Shown: positions 8,043-15,725 of the stretch, piece by piece
Numbering within the stretch: the first letter of the stretch is position 1
Layout of the letters: each line of letters begins with the position of its first letter
Assembly: GCA_018222605.1 (NCBI GenBank)
Contig: JAAEZZ010000007.1
Span: forward strand, 222,522-286,521
DNA from: Alphaproteobacteria bacterium
Lineage (GTDB): Bacteria > Pseudomonadota > Alphaproteobacteria > Caulobacterales > Hyphomonadaceae
Direction: 5' to 3'
DNA length: 64,000 bases
Position numbers and translations under genes: made by a program
The notes under the pieces: generated by a model
Database searches by the model: none
Told to the model about the DNA's origin: nothing
What the model saw: the letters and a program-made list of their open reading frames with translations, nothing else

Positions 8043-9479
8043 ATGAAGCGCGTCGACGACAATTCCTACCTCGAACAGCGAGGCCGCGTCTGGTGGTATA
8101 ACCGCCGTGTGCCGAGTAAGTTCGCGCACCTTGATTCGCGCAAGCGGATCAAGGAATCGCTGGGGACCACTTCAATCGACCAGGCTCGCTACAAGCGCGA
8201 CTTGCTGGCCGAAGCCGATGACCATTACTGGGCATCGTTGAAGATCGCCGAAGAGGTCGGGCCCTCATCCAGTCGGGAAACTTCGGAGGCCGTTCGTCGC
8301 CGCTATCGCATGGCGACCGTCAAGGCGCTGGCGAGCGGCTTCACCTATCAGCCCATCGACCATCTCGCGACTGTTGCGCCGCTTGAAGAGGCGCTGGCAC
8401 GGCTGCTTGCGGTTCATCAGAACGCAGGGCCCGCCGAAATCCCCAAAGTGCGGGACGCCGAAGCGCTGCTTGGCGGCGCGCCGAAACCGACTGTCAGCGT
8501 GTCCGAGGCTTTCGAAGTCTATGTGAACGAGATCGCGTACAACGCGCAGCTGTACAAATCGCCGAACCAACGCGCATCGTGGGAGAAAACTAAGCGAACC
8601 TCAGTTCAGTATTTTATCGACTTTGCCGGTGACATTGCCCTTGAGGAGATCACCCGTGACCTCGCGCTCAATTACCAGAAGCACTGGGCCAAACAGGTCA
8701 GACCCAAGGATCAGAACGCAAAGCCGGTCGCGCCTAACACCGCTAACCGTCACATCGGCAATATCCGTTCGCTCTATGCCGATTACTTCAAGCACATTGG
8801 CGAAGAGGAACGTCCGAACCCCTTCCGCAATATGCACTTCAAGGCGAAGGCGAGAACCGAAGTGCCGCCATTCTCATCCAACTGGGTGCGGGAGAAGATT
8901 CTTGCGCCGGGTGCTACCCGTAAATGGCGGCCGGAACTGCAGCTCATTACGCTGATGCTGATCGAGACAGGATGCCGACCGAGTGAGATCATCAACCTAC
9001 GCGTTGAAGATTTTCACATTGATGAGCCGGTGCCCTACATCTCCATCCGCGCACGGACGGACCGCGAAGTGAAGACCGACACCTCCGAGAGGGACATTCC
9101 GCTGGTCGGCATCGCACTCGAAGCGGCAAAGCGCGCGGCGCCGAAAGCCTTTGCCCACTACTACGACAAGGGCGAGCTTTTCTCCGCCAACATGATGAAG
9201 AACTTCCGCAATCGCGGCCTGCTGGAGTCGCCCGACCACAAGATCTACTCATTCCGCCACGCCTTCGAGAAACGCATGCAGGAAGCCAATATCGACTACG
9301 GCCTGCGATGCCTGCTCATGGGCCACAAGACGACAAGACCCGTCTATGGCGACGGTGGCTCGCTTGAGTATCGGCGTGACGAACTGCTCAAGATCATCCA
9401 CCCGTTTGATCCTCGGGTGATGGAGTTGTTTGATCGCGAAAATGTACTCTGGGCAGTCGGCGGCTCCGCAAAATCATGA
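8043..9479 (+). CDS. int: Tyrosine-type site-specific integrase (ICE/prophage)
   Basis: The protein is about 478 residues long. It has an N-terminal arm-binding/SAM-like region (MKRVDDNSYLEQRGRVWWYNRRVP) and a C-terminal tyrosine recombinase domain. Catalytic elements are visible: box I Arg in TGCRPSEI near residue 312, a box II region in YSFRHAFEKR, a third-helix His in MGHKTT, and the nucleophile Tyr in RPVYGDG. The first His of the HxxR motif appears to be Tyr here. It lies immediately downstream of tRNA-Asp, so it most likely integrates the element at that tRNA. ATG codons at 8010 and 8031 are alternative starts; 8043 was chosen because the upstream codons lie within the GGACCA repeats. 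The 3' end converges with and slightly overlaps the defence gene on the minus strand. Confidence 0.9.
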   Translation: MKRVDDNSYLEQRGRVWWYNRRVPSKFAHLDSRKRIKESLGTTSIDQARYKRDLLAEADDHYWASLKIAEEVGPSSSRETSEAVRRRYRMATVKALASGFTYQPIDHLATVAPLEEALARLLAVHQNAGPAEIPKVRDAEALLGGAPKPTVSVSEAFEVYVNEIAYNAQLYKSPNQRASWEKTKRTSVQYFIDFAGDIALEEITRDLALNYQKHWAKQVRPKDQNAKPVAPNTANRHIGNIRSLYADYFKHIGEEERPNPFRNMHFKAKARTEVPPFSSNWVREKILAPGATRKWRPELQLITLMLIETGCRPSEIINLRVEDFHIDEPVPYISIRARTDREVKTDTSERDIPLVGIALEAAKRAAPKAFAHYYDKGELFSANMMKNFRNRGLLESPDHKIYSFRHAFEKRMQEANIDYGLRCLLMGHKTTRPVYGDGGSLEYRRDELLKIIHPFDPRVMELFDRENVLWAVGGSAKS

Positions 9480-10754
9480 GTCAGGCTTTTGCGCTTTGTG
9501 TCGCTCGAGAATGTGCGCAGCAGACGACATCCAGGACAAGTCTGCGCCAAAGGAGGCGGCAATCGCGTGAAGGGCGGATGCGTTTGCGACCAAAAAGCTC
9601 CAACATAAATTGATGTACTCGGTTCCGGTTGCAGCCAACGCCCCGCCCGGAATACTTCCCGTGATTGCCGCGCCGCCGAGAGCGGCGCCTGTGAACAAGG
9701 CTGCGGTCCCAACTTGCTTTAGAATGAACCGAGTCAGGTTGCCGAACGTGTGTGCGGCGTTCTGATTCGACCGGCCTGGCTGGGGGCCGTGCCCTATCTG
9801 CGACGATGCCTGTACAACGAGTTCGCGGACGTCATCGGCAAACAGGCTTCGTGCACTGGCAACGGCATCGGCAAAATCATCCGCGGCCCTTCGCATTGCT
9901 TCTGTATCTGATGGCGTCCGTTGATAGGCGGCAGAATTCTCGGCGATCCTGCGTCCTTCCGGGTGGGCCATAATGTAAGCGCGGTTCAGGTCCAGCACAG
10001 AGGACAGATGCGCCTCAACACTCAACGGGAATGACGGAAGATAGTCCCGCGCGATCGCTTTTTCGGTTGCCTCACCGACGTTCGCCAGCCGTATGCCGCG
10101 AGAATAAACCTGCGAAATAGAAATCGAATCAGCGCTGATGGTAGCGTGATAGCGCTGCACGGCATTCAGAAGATCCGTATGCGCATTCGTTCCATTGAGT
10201 TCGTGTAGTAAATCCTGCGTTGCCTCACGTAACTCATCGAGCAAAGGGTTGTTCGCATCCGGCGTCGTCGCATCAGGAGGGATCGCCATATGGATCAGGC
10301 CATCACCGCCGACCTCAAACGCTGGCTCAGCAACGGCCTCTGGAAGGCCTTGAATTAAATCTTCAAGGTCGCGCGCGATTGCGGAAACTTCTAAATCATC
10401 CGGCTCGTTGTCCTCATACTGATCATAGTCCTCGGCACTTGCGACGGGTGCCCAATCCGTCAATCCGTCAGATTCGATTTCATCGACAGCAGCTTCGATG
10501 ACGTCGTCGGGCAAGTCTGGGAAGTTCTCAGCCAGTTCCTCGCGTGCATCGTAAGGGCCGCCATAAATCCATTGGTAGCCGCCTTCGGCGCTGATATAGG
10601 GTAGCCGCTGGGCCGGATCTTCATAACGCTCAAAGAACCATTCAACCAGCGCGTCTATCTGCGCCTGTCGGTCTTCTTCGTCTATTCTTTCGTCGCCGTC
10701 TTCGTCCGGGTCTGGCGGTTCGTGTTCCAGTCCAAACTCAAGGTTGTTCAGCAA
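9474..10754 (-). CDS. Third gene of the SPARTA operon, main part (downstream of in-frame TGA)
   Basis: This open frame of 426 codons has no good start: its first possible initiator is a TTG, without ribosome-binding site. It lies exactly in frame with the 60-codon ORF upstream (10809-10991), separated only by one TGA at 10809-10811 and 18 open codons (EYPIGAENYRETDV...). The two are most simply one gene of about 505 codons. I do not recognise the family. The sequence holds an acidic linker (PPDPDEDGDERIDEED), a globular part (YISAEGGYQWIYGGPYDAREE), a helical middle, and a C-terminal hydrophobic stretch (FILKQVGTAALFTGAALGGAA and WSFLVANASALHAIAA) that could be two membrane helices. That architecture would suit a membrane-acting effector or anchor for the adjacent Argonaute system. 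Whether it is functional depends on the TGA. Confidence 0.6.
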   Translation of the reverse strand: MLNNLEFGLEHEPPDPDEDGDERIDEEDRQAQIDALVEWFFERYEDPAQRLPYISAEGGYQWIYGGPYDAREELAENFPDLPDDVIEAAVDEIESDGLTDWAPVASAEDYDQYEDNEPDDLEVSAIARDLEDLIQGLPEAVAEPAFEVGGDGLIHMAIPPDATTPDANNPLLDELREATQDLLHELNGTNAHTDLLNAVQRYHATISADSISISQVYSRGIRLANVGEATEKAIARDYLPSFPLSVEAHLSSVLDLNRAYIMAHPEGRRIAENSAAYQRTPSDTEAMRRAADDFADAVASARSLFADDVRELVVQASSQIGHGPQPGRSNQNAAHTFGNLTRFILKQVGTAALFTGAALGGAAITGSIPGGALAATGTEYINLCWSFLVANASALHAIAASFGADLSWMSSAAHILERHKAQKPDS

Positions 10755-10808
10755 TTCATGCGGGCCGACATCGGTCTCGCGATAATTTTCTGCGCCTATT
10801 GGATATTC

Positions 10809-10991
10809 TCAAATCGACCAGGTGAGCTGCCCAAGCTCCGGATGTTCAACGACTGCCGAATAGGCTGTTTCCGGTCCCATGCTGCGTTCTTCACTGGAGA
10901 CGCTTTCGAAGTCGAGCATGTCGGCATCAATCTCATAGACCTGACCGCTCTGAGCGTGACGGATATGTGCGGTTCCATTTACATAGACCAT
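10809..10991 (-). CDS. Third gene of the SPARTA operon, N-terminal 60 residues (ends at in-frame TGA)
   Basis: This small ORF begins with ATG 12 nt after the Argonaute stop codon, with GGAG suitably placed, so its start is well supported. The translation MVYVNGTAHIRHAQSGQVYE...HPELGQLTWSI looks like a compact beta-rich domain. It stops at TGA, but the same frame continues immediately with EYPIGAENYRETDVGP and onward for more than 440 further codons. A single TGG-to-TGA change would restore '...TWSIWEYP...', a natural tryptophan position. I therefore read it as the 5' end of the gene at 9474-10991 rather than as a separate 60-residue protein. A genuine small protein remains possible. Confidence 0.6.
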   Translation of the reverse strand: MVYVNGTAHIRHAQSGQVYEIDADMLDFESVSSEERSMGPETAYSAVVEHPELGQLTWSI

Positions 10992-11003
10992 TCATGTTCT
11001 CCG

Positions 11004-12557
11004 TCAGATATAGAATTTGAACGGCTGCTTTCCGCCGCCTCTCGCGCTACCCATAATCAGAACGTCACCGACTTTATTCGCGAATCGGATGGTGACGGGC
11101 AGGCCGTCCGAGTAGTTGCAGGCGTTGTAGTTGATTTTCGTCAACGCCAAGATGTCGGACAGCACCGTTTCAATATCCGGTCTTTCGCCGGATGACTTTA
11201 GTACAGTCACGTTCAGAGGGTTTGGCGTTTCTGGACCAATGTATGTGTCCAATCTCGGTGCGTAGCCGGATGTCCAGAGGAAGGCGTTATTCTGATCGAG
11301 GATCATGGCCGTGCCGCGCAAGGTTGGATACTTTCCGTCCCGGAACAGCTTCACCTGGCCGGTCGTCGTCTTAATTCGAACACCGACGATATTCGTTTCC
11401 TTGGGAGCGGCTGCCTCAAAGGCGCGCCATTCTTCGCTCGAAAATCCAGCGCGCCCGTGGATGAAGAGTTCCTTTGGGGGTGCGCCGAATTTCTCCTCAT
11501 ACGTCTCAAGGACTTTGCCGATGAGATCCCGGGCGGCGGTGCTCTTCAAGTGGAACTCGCCGTTTTCCGTTTGCCAAGGGCCATTTGCTCCACGGAAGAC
11601 GATCCCGTCGCCTTCTGACAAAAACATCTGTGCCGCGCAGCATGCATGATTGTTCCTGTCATTTGGGAGGTTCTTGAAGACGAGCCCAACATAGCAGACG
11701 CCATCGCGCATATTAGCGATCTTCCACGGCGGTTCGGCCTGCGTTTTGTAGTAGAGACCAGTAGCCAGATTCCAGGCAATTGTGGCTGCATCCTGGACAC
11801 CGCGGATAGGATAGCCGTGGGCATTTGTGAATGCTTCCGGCGCAAGCGTTGTTTCCCGCACGAGCTGCGAAGTGTAGCCCAGCTTCAGAAGCTTGGCTTT
11901 TGCCTGACGATGGAAGTCCGGAACGTCATCGAAGATGTCTTCTTTCGTAAGATCGATTACATCTTCCAGAAGCGGCAAGTTGCTGCGCTGCTTCTGACGC
12001 TTCACATATTCGCCAGGAGATAGAGTCACGCCGCTGCGCCGAGCCTGGCGTGTGCAACGCGTATAGATAATTTCTGGCAGGACAAACGCCCAGACGTCGG
12101 GACGTCTTTCTTCGTTTTCGTCATGATGGCGAACGCGTTCGAGAAAAACTTCAACTGTCTGGGCGACCGCTTCATGGTGGTTTTGCAGGGCTGTGGTTGT
12201 CTCAATCTTGTCGCCGTCGACCACGTATTCAATGAAGTCTCGGGGGTCGAAGCTAACACCAAAGGCCGCAGGCATCCCCGGAAAATTGCTGAGATGGAGA
12301 CGATGTTCCTTGTCCGTCTTTTTTGGGGGCGGCACGAGCACATCGCCGAGCACGCTGCGCCCCCAGCGCCGGAAATATTCCAGTCCCTCTGTTGTGCCGA
12401 TGACGCCTATGGTGATGACCTTGTTGCGATCATCCGCTTTGTGGGGTCCGTAGAGATATAGCCCGTCTTTGGGATGGTCCGTCGATTGACCGAAACCGAA
12501 TGAGAGAGCTGGTTCCGGGAGGTGAATAAGTCTCGGCGTAACGACGTCAAATTTCAT
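11004..12557 (-). CDS. Short prokaryotic Argonaute (MID-PIWI), catalytically inactive, SPARTA subunit
   Basis: The 517-residue protein has no PAZ or N domain. It opens with LIHLPEPALSFGFGQSTDHPKDGL, contains a Rossmann-like MID half, and has a PIWI half (KELFIHGRAGFSSEEW...VVGVRIK-type strand, then LTKINYNACNYSDGLPVTIRFANKVGDVLI). The ending GGGKQPFKFYI is typical of short pAgos. The catalytic DEDX residues of PIWI are not apparent; for example HGRAG stands where an acidic residue would lie. In SPARTA systems such a pAgo binds guide RNA and target DNA and activates the attached TIR protein. Its start codon overlaps the TIR-APAZ stop (ATGA at 12554-12557), confirming a two-subunit operon. The third gene begins 12 nt after its stop. 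Confidence 0.88.
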   Translation of the reverse strand: MKFDVVTPRLIHLPEPALSFGFGQSTDHPKDGLYLYGPHKADDRNKVITIGVIGTTEGLEYFRRWGRSVLGDVLVPPPKKTDKEHRLHLSNFPGMPAAFGVSFDPRDFIEYVVDGDKIETTTALQNHHEAVAQTVEVFLERVRHHDENEERRPDVWAFVLPEIIYTRCTRQARRSGVTLSPGEYVKRQKQRSNLPLLEDVIDLTKEDIFDDVPDFHRQAKAKLLKLGYTSQLVRETTLAPEAFTNAHGYPIRGVQDAATIAWNLATGLYYKTQAEPPWKIANMRDGVCYVGLVFKNLPNDRNNHACCAAQMFLSEGDGIVFRGANGPWQTENGEFHLKSTAARDLIGKVLETYEEKFGAPPKELFIHGRAGFSSEEWRAFEAAAPKETNIVGVRIKTTTGQVKLFRDGKYPTLRGTAMILDQNNAFLWTSGYAPRLDTYIGPETPNPLNVTVLKSSGERPDIETVLSDILALTKINYNACNYSDGLPVTIRFANKVGDVLIMGSARGGGKQPFKFYI

Positions 12558-13975
12558 TTCTGCGCCTCCTCTTCATCGGAGGTATCCCCATCCTCGGGGT
12601 CAAAATCGCCAGCCAGAGTCGAGGGATCAGTTTCTTCGGCGTCCTCGTCGTCATGGACGATCGGTGTCGTCACCGGTGAAATCATCTGTATAGGCATTAC
12701 GTTGAGGACGAGATTGCCGCCCGCGCCGATGGGAAGTGAGATATAGGAATCGCCTCCCGCCACAAGCTCCAGAAACGCCATCATGCGACCGTGCCAGGAC
12801 TTGTTCCTCCAGCCCTTGCAGTCGCTGCGCCGATGACGGTGCTGCCTCTCCTTATCGTCGATGATGCTGCCCTGACGGTCCTCATCTCCTTTAGCGTTTT
12901 CCTTGATATCCGAAAACAGAACCCGAGCCTTGAGCCGGAAATGGGGGAAGGGATAGAGATTGGGAATTGCGCTCACGCCGTAGGACCAAACCCGCCCCTT
13001 TGCGACGTTCCGCAGAACCGACCTACGCTTGCCTTCCTTTGGCCCCCATGCCACGCGTTCGTTGATGCGAATCTGCGCGGGGGCGGCATGATGCCCGAGA
13101 CCGCTCGCCCACCCATATTCTTGAAACCCGATCGAAGAGAGACGTCGCTCCCAGGCCTGACGGAATAGCGCGACTAAAATATTTTTGGCTTCACGACTCT
13201 TTATGTCGAGTTCCGACCACCCCTTTTCCATGAAAGATGAAAGGCGACTCGTAGCAATCGTCTTGATCGGTCCGAACCCCTCGAAATGCTCGGCCATTTC
13301 CAAGGGGGAAGCGAAGGTGATGAAACCAGATAAGTGAGGATAAGTGGGAAAAGCGAAGCTGTTCGCGCGCCTTTTCAGCTTGTCGCGATCGCAAGGTCCA
13401 GTCGGCGCGACATAAGCGATCTCGTCTGGCGCGTTTTCGATCGCGACCCAATTGCTGGTCAGGGTTTCGGCGCGGTTTTCCAGTCTGATCTCATTTCGCC
13501 TTCGGTGCTGCTCCCATTGCGGCTGAATCAAAGGTTCATTGAGTTTTGGGACGTTCTGCTTTTCGAGCGTCTCTAACAGATCAGCGAGACCATCCGCATA
13601 GCTATCCTCGAAGTTCAGATATTGTAGTTCTCCCATGCCGAAGACTTTGCGGAAGCTCCTAACGCGAAGCGGTATCGTGAATTTTTCATCACCGGTCGTG
13701 CGGGAGACGTCGGCTGCAATGCCAATTTCTTCCTGCACGCCGTTTTTATGCAAGCCATCTCCGGCGCAAATCAGCAATTGCTTTACCGCCCGGTCCTGCA
13801 AAGTACGGGTCAATGTTTTTCGCCAGCGTTCACCTCCTTCGAGATTCAGAATGTCGGCGAAAACCTGGTATCCTGCAGCCTCAAGGCGCGGGGCGAGCCA
13901 CTCTGTGAATTCATTATCCTCTGGCGTCGCTTTTGTGACGAAGAGGACAGTGCGCTCATTCTGTGTTTTTTCCAT
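12554..13975 (-). CDS. TIR-APAZ protein, NADase effector of SPARTA
   Basis: Residues about 8-130 form a TIR domain: VLFVTKATPEDNEFTEWLAP, GYQVFADI, then RAVKQLLICAGD and NGVQEEIGIA. The Glu at about 82-83 in the last motif is the likely catalytic NADase residue by analogy with SPARTA TIR domains. From about residue 160 onward the protein is an APAZ domain, the N-terminal-lobe mimic that docks on short Argonautes. The C-terminus is a low-complexity acidic tail (DDEDAEETDPS, DEEEAQK). On target recognition the complex hydrolyses NAD(P)+ and stops the infected or plasmid-bearing cell. ATG at 13975 is 45 nt after the RES toxin stop codon, so co-transcription with the Xre-RES pair is plausible. 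Confidence 0.88.
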   Translation of the reverse strand: MEKTQNERTVLFVTKATPEDNEFTEWLAPRLEAAGYQVFADILNLEGGERWRKTLTRTLQDRAVKQLLICAGDGLHKNGVQEEIGIAADVSRTTGDEKFTIPLRVRSFRKVFGMGELQYLNFEDSYADGLADLLETLEKQNVPKLNEPLIQPQWEQHRRRNEIRLENRAETLTSNWVAIENAPDEIAYVAPTGPCDRDKLKRRANSFAFPTYPHLSGFITFASPLEMAEHFEGFGPIKTIATSRLSSFMEKGWSELDIKSREAKNILVALFRQAWERRLSSIGFQEYGWASGLGHHAAPAQIRINERVAWGPKEGKRRSVLRNVAKGRVWSYGVSAIPNLYPFPHFRLKARVLFSDIKENAKGDEDRQGSIIDDKERQHRHRRSDCKGWRNKSWHGRMMAFLELVAGGDSYISLPIGAGGNLVLNVMPIQMISPVTTPIVHDDEDAEETDPSTLAGDFDPEDGDTSDEEEAQK

Positions 13976-14020
13976 GGAGCATTCGATTCAGTGGGATCCG
14001 ACTATTTATGTAATTCAATT

Positions 14021-14803
14021 TTATGGAGTTTTCTGCGTGGTATCTGCAGAAAACAGTCGCTTGAGTCTTTCGTCGGTTTCCCATGCAAGCGCTGGAATAC
14101 CAAATCTTTCTCCCCGAAACTCACATATCGTGTGCACGCCTGTCTTGTTGAACCATAGCCGCCAGGTCTGGTTTTGTGTCGGGGTTGCGGCGGCGAAGGC
14201 GGCGCAGGAGAGAATAGCCGCATTTGGCCGGTGCTCGGGATCGCGCACTGACGCATAGCGGATCAGCCCGATACTCTCCGCACGCGCAGCTTCTTCGAGT
14301 TGCTGGCACGCTTCGTAGTCGTTTGGATGCGTCCAGAGGTTGGCAGCGTCGCTAAATGGCTTTGACATGAGATCTATGGCTGCGTCGGTGCGGACCGGCA
14401 CGTCGAATGCGGTGTGCTCGCTCGGCTGCGCCGGAAATGGCGTGCCCGGAGAGTCTGCGTAGAAGAGCAGCAAATGAAACGCGGTTTCGATGATCGCTGT
14501 CGCCGGTTCTTCGGACACATAATAGACGCCGGGCGTCGGTCCGGCGCGGCGGAACCGCGAGCCGTTCGGATAGAGGCCGTAGCGGAACGGCGTCATGTAG
14601 AGATAGTGGAGCCCTGCGCAGTCGGGGGGTACAGGCGGCTTTGTTTCTTCGAGCATGTCTTCGAGAATACGCTGCTCATCCAGCGTATCAACAAGCTGAA
14701 GCGTGGAGACGATGTGTTGCGCCTCCACGCAGCGCCAGAAAACGCGGGATACGCCTTGCCGCTCAGAGCGGAGCGCGTCTGGAATCCAGATAGGCAAGGC
14801 CAT
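14021..14803 (-). CDS. RES-domain toxin (NAD+ phosphorylase type)
   Basis: This 260-residue RES-family protein carries the expected features. Near the N-terminus is 'VFWRCVEAQHIVSTLQLVDT'. Arg/Tyr/Glu-rich active-site segments follow, in 'FRRAGPTPGVYYVSEEPATAIIETAFH', and a Ser/Asn pocket lies in 'LIRYASVRDPEHRPNAAIL'. Characterised RES toxins (MbcT, the Xre-RES pairs) degrade NAD+ and arrest growth. It overlaps the antitoxin gene by 41 bp, the usual coupled toxin-antitoxin arrangement, and precedes the TIR-APAZ gene by 45 nt. At 260 residues it is longer than many RES toxins (150-230), because of its N-terminal extension. Function is assigned by family, not shown directly. Confidence 0.85.
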   Translation of the reverse strand: MALPIWIPDALRSERQGVSRVFWRCVEAQHIVSTLQLVDTLDEQRILEDMLEETKPPVPPDCAGLHYLYMTPFRYGLYPNGSRFRRAGPTPGVYYVSEEPATAIIETAFHLLLFYADSPGTPFPAQPSEHTAFDVPVRTDAAIDLMSKPFSDAANLWTHPNDYEACQQLEEAARAESIGLIRYASVRDPEHRPNAAILSCAAFAAATPTQNQTWRLWFNKTGVHTICEFRGERFGIPALAWETDERLKRLFSADTTQKTP

Positions 14804-15140
14804 GGGTCAGTCCTGTAATCGTCTTGATCTGATCGAGTGGACGACCGCCAAGCGCCCGGTTTTCATTGCGTAGCCAGGCGTTGGCCACCTTGCCGTCGCC
14901 GCCGGTGATCGCATCAAGCGACCGGAACAGGCGAACGAACAGCGCTCCCAGTTCAAACGGCTTGGTGCCTTCCTCCAGCCGGAACTCATCCTTGCGCATC
15001 CGCGACACGGTCGGTTCCGAAACCCCCAAAATCAGGGCCATGTCCTTCCCGGAAAGACCAAGCTTTTCAGCGGCCCGGACCACGGCCATGGTCATCACCC
15101 GTGCCCGTTCCTGTGCGTCGATGGCTGCTGTTTGGGACAT
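14763..15140 (-). CDS. Xre/MbcA/ParS-type antitoxin
   Basis: The 125-residue protein has an HTH region (KDMALILGVSEPTVSRMRK), then the DUF2384-type C-terminal domain (LFVRLFRSLDAITGGDGKVANAWLRNENRALGGRPLDQIKT) that plugs the RES toxin active site. It neutralises the toxin and represses the operon. The ATG at 15140 was preferred to an upstream GTG/TTG because AAAGGA precedes it at good spacing and a consensus promoter (15166-15194) lies just upstream. The 3' end overlaps the RES start. This pair lies between the conjugation genes and the SPARTA operon on the same strand. Confidence 0.87.
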   Translation of the reverse strand: MSQTAAIDAQERARVMTMAVVRAAEKLGLSGKDMALILGVSEPTVSRMRKDEFRLEEGTKPFELGALFVRLFRSLDAITGGDGKVANAWLRNENRALGGRPLDQIKTITGLTHGLAYLDSRRAPL

Positions 15141-15165
15141 TGAGCGATCCTTTCCACTGAAGGGA

Positions 15166-15194
15166 TATATAGCGGTTCTTTCTGAGGAAATCAA
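15166..15194 (-). promoter_or_regulatory. Sigma70-like promoter of the Xre-RES(-SPARTA) operon
   Basis: On the minus strand TTGATT (15194-15189) is separated by 17 bp from TATATA (15171-15166). The predicted start is near 15159, giving a leader of about 20 nt to the antitoxin ATG at 15140. The -35 box overlaps the end of the preceding small gene, so this promoter makes the defence genes independent of the trb operon. Confidence 0.65.
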
Positions 15195-15388
15195 GAGCGC
15201 CCTCGCTTTCTCGGCCGAGCGGGCATGTTCGCGCCGATGGCGTCCTCGATCCGGTCGGCCGCCGAGGCCCGCTCGCGGACTTCCCGGTCGAACCGGTCGA
15301 ACAGGGGAAAATACTTCTCACCGCAATGGCGCACGACGAGCGCCGCAATGCGGCGGCCTTTTTCAAGATCATGCAGGCTGAGGCTCAT
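15191..15388 (-). CDS. Small conserved ICE protein of unknown function
   Basis: This 65-residue protein (MSLSLHDLEKGRRIAALVVRH...) lies at the end of the trb operon. It starts 19 nt after the DUF736 gene's stop codon and ends just before the defence island promoter. The sequence is mostly helical and charged, with no signal peptide and no known motif; the tail MPARPRKRGRS is basic. Small proteins of this type occur beside DUF736 genes in alphaproteobacterial conjugative elements, but I cannot assign a role. The start is the first ATG consistent with the spacing. The longer frame upstream runs antisense-like through the DUF736 gene and was not used. Confidence 0.55.
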   Translation of the reverse strand: MSLSLHDLEKGRRIAALVVRHCGEKYFPLFDRFDREVRERASAADRIEDAIGANMPARPRKRGRS

Positions 15389-15407
15389 TGGGGCGCCAGA
15401 CCCTTTG

Positions 15408-15722
15408 CTAGTTGGTCTTCGTCCGGTTCCAGACCATGACGCCGGTGCCGTCCTTTTCATTCTCGAAGAAGGCGGCGCGCACGGGGCTGGCAAAGCTTGG
15501 ATCGTCGAGCTTGACGGCGAGGTACGGGGTTTCGCCGTCCTTGCTTTCCTGACGCCAGGCCGCACCGAGTTCGGCCCCGCCGGCATAGAGCCGGAAGTCG
15601 GGTGCGCCATCTGATGCCTTGTCACTGTTCGGGACAAGCTGTGCTTTGACGTTGATGGTCATGGTACGGATGGTGCCGGTATAGCTGCCATCTTTCAGGG
15701 TGAACGTGCCGATCTGCGCCAT
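15408..15722 (-). CDS. DUF736-family protein (first copy)
   Basis: The 104-residue protein begins MAQIGTFTLKDGSYTGTIRTMTIN and ends VMVWNRTKTN. It has the repeated beta-strand pattern of DUF736 (KLDDPSFASPVRAAFFENEKDG). DUF736 proteins are common in alphaproteobacterial ICEs and plasmids, usually near transfer genes, and have no established function; binding to nucleic acid has been suspected from the fold only. It follows the DUF2274 gene by 3 nt and belongs to the trb operon's tail. A second, diverged DUF736 protein is encoded at 43122-43445. Confidence 0.88.
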   Translation of the reverse strand: MAQIGTFTLKDGSYTGTIRTMTINVKAQLVPNSDKASDGAPDFRLYAGGAELGAAWRQESKDGETPYLAVKLDDPSFASPVRAAFFENEKDGTGVMVWNRTKTN

Positions 15723-15725
15723 GGG

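Noticed and set aside
10809-10811. TGA in the third SPARTA-operon gene read as selenocysteine
   Set aside because: No stable hairpin of SECIS type is apparent directly after the codon, and the context fits a mutated Trp codon better.
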